This document shows, piece by piece, positions 57,830 through 64,000 of a stretch of DNA of 64,000 nt. Below the pieces are notes generated by a model. It saw nothing but the letters and a program-made list of their open reading frames with translations, made no database searches and was not told where the DNA came from. The DNA is from Nymphaea colorata. Its lineage: Eukaryota > Streptophyta > Magnoliopsida > Nymphaeales > Nymphaeaceae. The stretch spans positions 4,605,224 to 4,669,223 of the forward strand of contig NC_045141.1 of NCBI RefSeq assembly GCF_008831285.2, written 5' to 3'. Position numbers and translations under genes: made by a program. Numbering within the stretch: position 1 is the stretch's first letter; each line of letters opens with the position of its first letter.

Positions 57830-58250
57830 CCTCCACAACATACAACTACTTTTGGTTTTTGACGACCAGAAACTTTACGAGTGTGTTTCTCCTCAAATAC
57901 AGAACTTCTGTCACTTTACAAACCCTCCTGTATAGTTGCTGCATGAAGGTACAGTTCCAAAACAGATGCATGTTCAATAGTCTCTTCATCACAGCCACAA
58001 AGCTCACATCATCTAGGAAGGCGGAAATTAACCCTCACCTATTCAACATGCCATGTGTCTGTAATCTTCCCTTGGAGACTCAACCGAGCCTAGATTTTTA
58101 GTCTAGGACATGGATCTCTAGCCCACAAGCAGTATTTGAAATTCCATTTCATGCCTGTAGTAGATAAAAGCATCATCTATGGAAACCAGAATACTTGCAC
58201 AATTAGAGTCCCACTGATTCATTATTGGCTGTAAAAAACATCAAAAAGTG
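57830..58250 (-). mobile_element. LINE ORF2 zinc-binding end, decayed
   Basis: The minus strand around 58030-57950 reads RVNFRLPR, a stop, then CELCGCDEETIEHAS, the zinc-binding pattern CxLCxxxEETxxHxx found at the end of plant LINE reverse transcriptases. The long plus-strand open frame over the same DNA is its shadow. No other LINE domain was found nearby. Confidence 0.55.
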
Positions 58251-58446
58251 GGGCAACTTGCTAGTAGAAGTTTCATTGATGTGGCTTCTTTGAGTAAAAA
58301 ACATCGTTAAACGTTATGTCGCTGATAATTTACTAGCGATGCAGTGAGCAGACGTCTCTTTAGTAAGGCGAAGAAAATGTCAAAGACGCTTCAGAAATGA
58401 GTTACAGAAGGCAGGCAACAAATTGGTTGTAACGAGAGAGCTGCAC

Positions 58447-58925
58447 ATGAGTCAAGTCAAGTTCGACTTAACTCAAGAAACTCTAACTCGAGGTCAGCTT
58501 GAACTTGAGTTGAACTCCATAAAATAGGCTCGAGTTTAAGCTTGACTCAAAGATACAAAGTCGAGCTCCAACTCAACTTGCTTAACTCATTTATGTTAAC
58601 TTAACATGCCCCTCTTCTTTTAATTTGTTAAATCATTTTGCTGTTTTTTTAAACTAATTCAACAATGAACAACCATGAATGCACATATTTTGCATCCAAA
58701 TATCCCCTATAAAAACATTTAGCAATTGAAAATCTCTCATGTATTTGTGTAGTCAAGCCAAGCCAAGTTGAGTTTAAACAAGTGAAATTCGAATTCAAGT
58801 CGTTTAACATTTAGAGTATCAATTTAATTCGTAAGCACAACTCGCTTATGGATGAATCAAGCTGGAGTTGAATTTTTATTATCGAGTTCAAGTCAACCCA
58901 AATTGGCTTGACTAGTTCTGCGGTG
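58447..58925. mobile_element. hAT-like element, decayed relative of 50.6 kb
   Basis: Both ends are rich in 'caagttcgacttaactcaag' style words. The left end 'gagctgcacatgagtcaag' resembles TAGGGCTGCACA..GAG. The right end has 'cttgactagttctgc'. TGTAACGA before and TGTAACCA after could be an 8 bp target duplication with one mismatch. It has no coding capacity. Confidence 0.5.
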
Positions 58926-60300
58926 ATAATTGTAACCAGCGAAAGTACTTATCCCTCACTAGTTATGCAGTACTAATTGTAACAAGCAATAAGTGAATGG
59001 CAAACCAAACCACAATTGACGCATTGGTGCAGGTGCTAGTGAAGGGCGCCTCAGAGCTTTCGTCCACTCGGCTTGGCTGTGTGTTGTCTTTTTCTTACAG
59101 GATCGTCTGCAGAAATAATTGGCGAAGTGCACAAAGGTTGACTCTCCAAGTGGTCGTCATTGCGATTCTTCGCCCATTTGTGGATTATGGCCGCCCTTCA
59201 AATGGTAGGCTGAGAACACACCGCAGAAGATGGACCAAATTGAGTGCTATGGAAGCTTCGAAGCAGATTCTTAAGGCACGTCACCTGTTGCATGACAAAT
59301 TATGAAAACTAGATCATTTTTCTTCACCTTCTTTTTTACCAGTCCACAATTTGACATTGAGAAGATACCAAGATACTACTTTTAACCATGTTCTTATTCG
59401 GACATGTAGATTAAATCTTGAAATCAAGGAGAATCCTTTGCCAATGTATAGAAGGAATACCTTGGTATCTTAAAATGTTTTGGATGGAAACACATAAATA
59501 ATCTTTTCCATTTCCCGGAAGCGATCAGTTGGATAGACTTTGGAAGAAGGTTATTTCAGCTTCTTCTCTGCCTCCCCGTTCTCATCATAATCCACTTTAC
59601 ATATAGGTTCTGCATTTAAAATTTTTTCAAATTGTTGATCCTCTCCACTTTACAGATGTCTTATGATCCAATGCTATAAGAGTGAAAAAGAGATCATCAA
59701 ATATTTGATACGGAAGGTAGTACTTGTCTCTACTTTTGAGTGTTGATTTTAGATAAATGGAAATGGGAGATAGGTTTAGAAAATGGTGACGAAAAGTGGT
59801 TTCTGTCCTGCACATGCCGTTCATATTTTGATCTCGAGCAATGCGCGATAACAAAGTCCTAAATAACCTACCCAAAGTTAAAGGATCTATAACAACGACT
59901 CTATATGAATGATTGGCCACAAGATGGAGGGTGGTTCGTATGCATTAGTTAAGGCTGGAGCCAGGAAATTCAGGCTAAAAAGTATTAGTTATAAAATTTT
60001 GACCTATAGCAAGAGAAAAATTACCCCTTAAATGTCAATATAAAAATGAGAATTCCTGGATTTGTGTAAGTTATTGCCCACGCAGTGCCCACACTTGCCT
60101 CTGCCCTCTCTAAGAAGGTAAGACTTGTCTATGACTAAAGCCTCCTCCATTAGAGAAAATTGTTTGGCCAGAAGATTCAACACAGAATTTTACACGCTAA
60201 AAGTTCGATGGCATCATCTCCTACGTTCCAAATTAAATAGTGCACAGTTGCGGTACGTATGGGCTCACGTCCCTTCATTTTGTATCTATATATAAGTACG
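58926..60300. other. Spacer; block II of the segmental duplication begins
   Basis: A direct repeat of 'ctagttctgcggtgataatt' and 'ctagttatgcagtactaatt' lies at 58912-58980. From about 59450 the sequence follows 42930-43480 of block I. The open frame at 58997-59305 has no recognisable domain. Confidence 0.45.
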
Positions 60301-60322
60301 TACTCACAACTACGCAGGACCA

Positions 60323-60981
60323 ATGGATTGCTCGCTCAAGATCATAACATTTTTTATGGCCACAGCTATAGTTGTAGCGAGCCATTCTACAGCAGCAACG
60401 TCGGAATCAGGGGAAGCTGTCCACTACCCCTACCATGTCAGTAGCAGGGAGCTGGAATGAAGGTTATCATAACCAGGCAACAGAAGGGCAACGCAGCTAT
60501 GGTGGGGCATGTTCGATGTGTTAACGGAATGAGTAAAGAGGATAAAGACAATGAATCAGCTAGAGAGAAAAACGTCAACCAGAAATTGGAAAAACACATG
60601 AGGCTGTTAATGGAAGATTGTATGAGAAAGGAAGAAAAATCAGAAAATATGAAAAGGCTACAATCATGGGATCAGATGGAGATTTCATCTAATCTAGACA
60701 AGAACAATCTTGCCTATGATAATACATAATTGTTTTGCCTATAAAAGGGACTCAACTCCAGCATTGTTAATCATCTTCTTATCAATAAAGGATCATCTAA
60801 GTGCCTTCGGATCGTGGACGTAGGCTCAATCAGAGTTGAACCACGTTAATTCCTGTTCTCTTCTTTCGTTTTTCCTTACCATGGTCGTCCACCAAGAGGG
60901 AGTTCCCTCTTCCTCCGAAGCCTGTATAAAGCCGGTGGGCAGAAACCACTGGCAACTCCATTCCCTGGCGTTCACTTGTGA
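60323..60981 (+). pseudogene. Peptide family member 5, frameshifted and cut by a solo LTR
   Basis: The ATG at 60323 gives MDCSLKIITFFMATAIVVAS, HSTAATSESGEAVHYPYHVS and SREL, then a one-base loss ends the frame ('gagctggaatg' against 'gaactaggaatg' in member 1). Fragments of MKVIITRQQ and the AAMVGH block follow. At 60510 a solo LTR intervenes. After 60881 the WSSTKREFPLPPKPV block resumes with dibasic Lys-Arg, then a deletion removes the NPHKH part, and the usual stop context is reached at 60981. It is the block II counterpart of member 1. TATATATAA lies about 60 bp upstream. Confidence 0.8.
60510..60881 (+). mobile_element. Solo LTR of a Ty1/copia element
   Basis: 372 bp starting TGTTCGATG and ending CCTTACCA, inserted in member 5. 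It contains a TATA box (CCTATAAAAGGG, about 60738-60749), and near the end 'tgaaccacgttaattcctgt', homologous in position and sequence to the end of the LTRs at 51.5 and 57.0 kb, although the rest differs. CATG occurs on both sides, but the ancestral 'catgatccatgg' makes the exact target duplication unclear; three bases of the gene seem to be lost. No internal copia DNA is present, so LTR-LTR recombination has probably removed it. Confidence 0.82.
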
Positions 60982-62395
60982 TTTTTCTTCCCTTTTTCTG
61001 ATGAGGGACTGCCCTTTCTTCCACCAATTGTGCGTGCATAATTATATAGTTCATAAGATGCTTAATTATTCATTTCTAATCAGTGTGAGGAGTTGAAGGC
61101 TTTTCCAAATCATGTTTGGCTTCACCCGTTTGTGGGTGAAATTCTCTTCAAGTATATTAATTAGTTTTATGATTGAAGGAAGCACGTCAATTTTTAAGTT
61201 ATTGCAATGCCCCACAAAGCGCGATTATTCAAACTGTGAATCTTGTTCTTGGGGGTTACACCTAGCTATCAACCTATTTGAAGGCCTAACAGATTTTGAT
61301 CTCTCCGATCAGCAGTTTATAGGGAATTACATGGTGTGCAATGGTGATGCTTGAGATCAGATTGAGTTGAGCATGCGCAACAGTTATACACACCAACAGA
61401 GGGTTAGGTTGAGAGTATTTTTGAAATTTTTTATGACAAAGTAGAGCTTTCATGTTGTCTGAGTTGTGCAAGCAGGGTCATATGGGGACAGGGTTTGGAT
61501 TATGAACTTTTTTTTTCTTTTTAAGGGGCTGCTATATAATTTCTGAGTCTTTTAGAGAACATTTTTTTAAATATTAAACACCAAAATTTAATTTTTCAAA
61601 AACTAAAAAAGACTCACAGATGAGCTGGTGTGGGTAAATTACACCCACTAACCCGCAACAAATGTTTTATTTATACATGGGTAGCTCGATGTTAATTTCT
61701 TTAAAGAATACTTAAACTTTGTGGCTCTACTACTCTGAGTTTGTCACCCTGAGCTTGACAGGTAGAGCAACCCTTGGCCAGACCAACATTGGAAATGTCG
61801 AGCGCAAAGTCAAGCGTTCGAGTATCCAAAACAGTTTGCATCATTCAATGGGCTCATCCAAAAAGTGAAGTCTTCTTAAATGCTTTTTTATGGGGCTGTT
61901 TCAACATCGCCATCAATTTTACATTATTTTTCTTTTTATAAATGATTTTCACCAAAACTTTTCGTCAGTTCATCCCAGCATAATAAAAAGTTAGATTAGA
62001 TTTCTGTCTAACGTATAATTCACGCGGTCCTTTTATTTGCCTAGCTAACCATACTCATACCATCTGATGAAAAGTATATATGAAGTTAATTGTTTTATTA
62101 CTTAAATAGTGTTTTTTTAATTGTCAAAAAATGAAAGGATCTTATAACATCAAAATTTTGATAGTATAAAAATCAATTTTTTATTAACTAAAACATGATT
62201 TATTTTAAATTAGTATTTATAAACACATTAAAAAGTTCACATTTTGTTTAGAACTTTTTTTAACATGAATTTAAAATGTGGTTTTTGTTTCTTACCCAAG
62301 TGATCTTATATATATATATATATATATATATCACACACACACACAATCGTCCATTAAAAAAATAAAAGCTGGATGACTCTAGAGAGTCATTATTC

Positions 62396-62512
<117 letters not shown>

Positions 62513-62515
62513 TAA

Positions 62516-62622
62516 AAGAGTGCAGATTGCCCTAACTTTTGACTCCCTCCTCATTTTGTACCTATATATGCGTACACATGACTATACATGACCAACCTTT
62601 AAGGCCTCCCTCTCCCTCTCAC
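62516..62622 (+). promoter_or_regulatory. Proximal promoter and leader of member 6
   Basis: The order is 'agagtgcagattgccctaac', 'ttgactcc', TATA-like CCTATATATG at 62571-62580, then the leader 'aaggcctccctctccctctc' up to the ATG at 62623. It matches the promoters of members 1 and 2 almost base for base. Confidence 0.6.
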
Positions 62623-62943
62623 ATGGGTTATGCGCTGAAGATCATATACCTATCGATGGCCGCAGCCATACTTGTAGCGAGCCATTTTACGGCAGCAACA
62701 TTGGAATCTGAGGAAGCCACTCGCAGGAAACTGGGGATAAAGGTTATCGTCGCCAGGCAACAGAATGAAGGAGTACTCTGCGGAAAGAGCTCAGAGAAGT
62801 GCAACGCAGCTGTGGTGGGGCGTGATCCATGGTCGTCCTCCAAGAGGGAATGCCCTCCTCCTCCAAACCATGTATTCAATCCCCACAAGCATGGGGTTGG
62901 GAGGAAACCTCTGGAACCTCCGTTCCCCGGCGTTCACTTGTGA
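62623..62943 (+). CDS. Secreted Pro-rich peptide-precursor family, member 6
   Basis: 106 residues from the conserved ATG at 62623; an earlier in-frame ATG at 62539 lies upstream of the TATA box and is not used. The signal peptide has AAAILVASHFTAATLES. The mature chain reads RKLGIKVIVARQQNEGVL, AAVVGRDPWSSSK, dibasic Lys-Arg, ECPPPPNHVFNPHKHGVGR, and the PPFPGVHL end shared with member 1. Unlike the others it has three Cys in the mature part (CGK, KCN, ECP), and the Tyr after the dibasic site is Cys. It is the block II counterpart of member 2 by position, but its tail is like member 1, suggesting exchange between copies or loss in member 2. Function is unknown. Confidence 0.75.
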   Translation: MGYALKIIYLSMAAAILVASHFTAATLESEEATRRKLGIKVIVARQQNEGVLCGKSSEKCNAAVVGRDPWSSSKRECPPPPNHVFNPHKHGVGRKPLEPPFPGVHL

Positions 62944-64000
62944 TTTTTCATCCCTTTTTCTGATGAGGGACTGCCCTTTTTTCCAGCAATCGTGTCTGTA
63001 TAATTGTATGCTTAATTAGTCATTGCTAATCAGTGGGAGGAGCTAGAGGTTCTTCCAAGTCATGTTTGTTTTCAATCGTTTGTGGGTGAGTTCTCCAATG
63101 TTTCAAGTGAATTAGTTTCATGAGTCAAAGCACAGGTTTTAAGTTGTAATACCCAACAAACGGCGATGATTCAACCTGAGAATCTTGTTCTTAGGGGATT
63201 ACAACTTTGAGCATTCGGATCAGCGGTTTATATAGAATTACATGGTGTCAAATGGTGGTGCTTGAGTTGGAATCAGTCCCGTCAAAGAATCAGTCTACTT
63301 GTCCTTTTAAGGTGACACTACAGTGACACTCATAGTCTCAAGTTCAACACTTTTCAATACCATTAAGATAGCACCTTCTAAGTTTTCAACGTTTACTACA
63401 TACCACCCAACTCAACCAGTTACACGACCATCAGAAATGACAAACCCCTTAAATAGCTGGAAACAAAAACCTTAAAATAGAAAAATAAAATCCCAAATTA
63501 AGTTTATTTTTTTCATGCCCCAAAATGGCTTTGGTGCATCTATTCTTTTGTGTGGATTAGCGTGGTGCACTTGTGCTCGTGCTCCAAATGTGAAAAGAAC
63601 AACCCACGGTGTGAAAACAAAGGTTACAGACGCAGCCCATGAAGAGAGAGTGAGAGAGGTTCAACGTGAGGTTTGGTCTGAGTAGATAAACATGGGTATG
63701 CGAACAACTTCATTGAGGTCCGAGTTGAGTTAGCAAGATGGGGACCGGTAGGCCACCTTGATGGCACCCTGGGCTCCACCCATGGGACAGGTAGACCACC
63801 TTGACGATATTACAGATAAATGTTGGAGATCGTGCCGTCAGTTGTTTTTGTGTGCATGCAAAGCCAAGTGGTCAAGTATTCAAAACAGGTTGCATGGTTC
63901 AATGGGCTCCTCCAAAAGGTGGTGTCTTCTCCAGTGCTTCGTATAGGCTGCTTCAATATCTTCATCAACTTTCTATATTTTTCCTTCTTTTGGTACACAC
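62944..64000. other. 3' flank of member 6, block II tail, no gene
   Basis: Starts with the conserved 3' flank ('atttttcatccctttttc'). 63440-63780 is not in block I and shows no recognisable gene. From 63790 it again follows 47080-47320. Confidence 0.45.

Noticed and set aside
57664-58101. Plus-strand 145-residue open frame
   Set aside because: The minus strand over the same DNA encodes the LINE zinc-binding pattern CELCGCDEETIEHAS, so the plus frame is a shadow.
62539-62622. An upstream in-frame ATG for member 6 at 62539
   Set aside because: It lies upstream of the TATA box and would hide the conserved signal peptide. The other members start at the Met aligned with 62623.

Overview
This 64 kb window is nuclear DNA of a flowering plant. 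The signs are a non-RD LRR receptor kinase of the XA21/FLS2 type with its usual kinase-domain intron, a DNA ligase 6-like relic, a Ty1/copia element primed by initiator-Met tRNA, hAT and Tourist-like non-autonomous elements, LINE relics and many (TA)n tracts. The species cannot be named from this sequence. Most of the window is AT-rich and repeat-dominated. Only three short genes look intact, and all three belong to one family I do not recognise.

Layout. 0-12.5 kb: no large gene; one small secreted-protein gene (5.79-5.97 kb, minus) inside a 1.27 kb tandem duplication, plus GC-rich hAT-like islands. 12.5-22.6 kb: possible exon debris, a minus-strand LINE tail, a long palindrome, and a copy of a dispersed repeat I call R1. 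22.6-30.2 kb: three stacked R1 copies running into a 5'-truncated, multiply broken LRR receptor kinase whose intron carries a hAT element. 31.0-35.6 kb: a copia relic apparently split by about 4 kb of DNA that contains a second tandem duplication. 35.8-38.1 kb: foldback and Tourist-like elements beside a minus-strand DNA ligase relic. 41.3-42.1 kb: a nearly identical inverted copy of the 16.2 kb R1. 43-64 kb: an array of seven same-strand members of a small secreted, cysteine-poor, proline-rich protein family.

The array is the most notable content. Members lie at 43.6, 45.5, 48.0, 49.2, 51.4/57.2, 60.3 and 62.6 kb. Three are open from start to stop (99-114 residues). Two are broken by frameshifts or truncation, one is split by a full-length copia element, and one carries a frameshift plus a solo LTR. 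Members share a TATA-proximal promoter, a signal peptide, an AAxVGxDPWSSxK block, a dibasic site, and a Pro-rich NPHK tail. The first two genes and the last two are a duplicated two-gene block about 16.7 kb apart.

Data quality: three large duplications (5.9-8.4, 24.9-25.9 and 31.4-33.5 kb) differ almost only by short indels, and these crowd toward the junction in at least two of the three. That pattern fits unmerged contig overlaps better than biology. Some frameshifts reported here may therefore be consensus errors.
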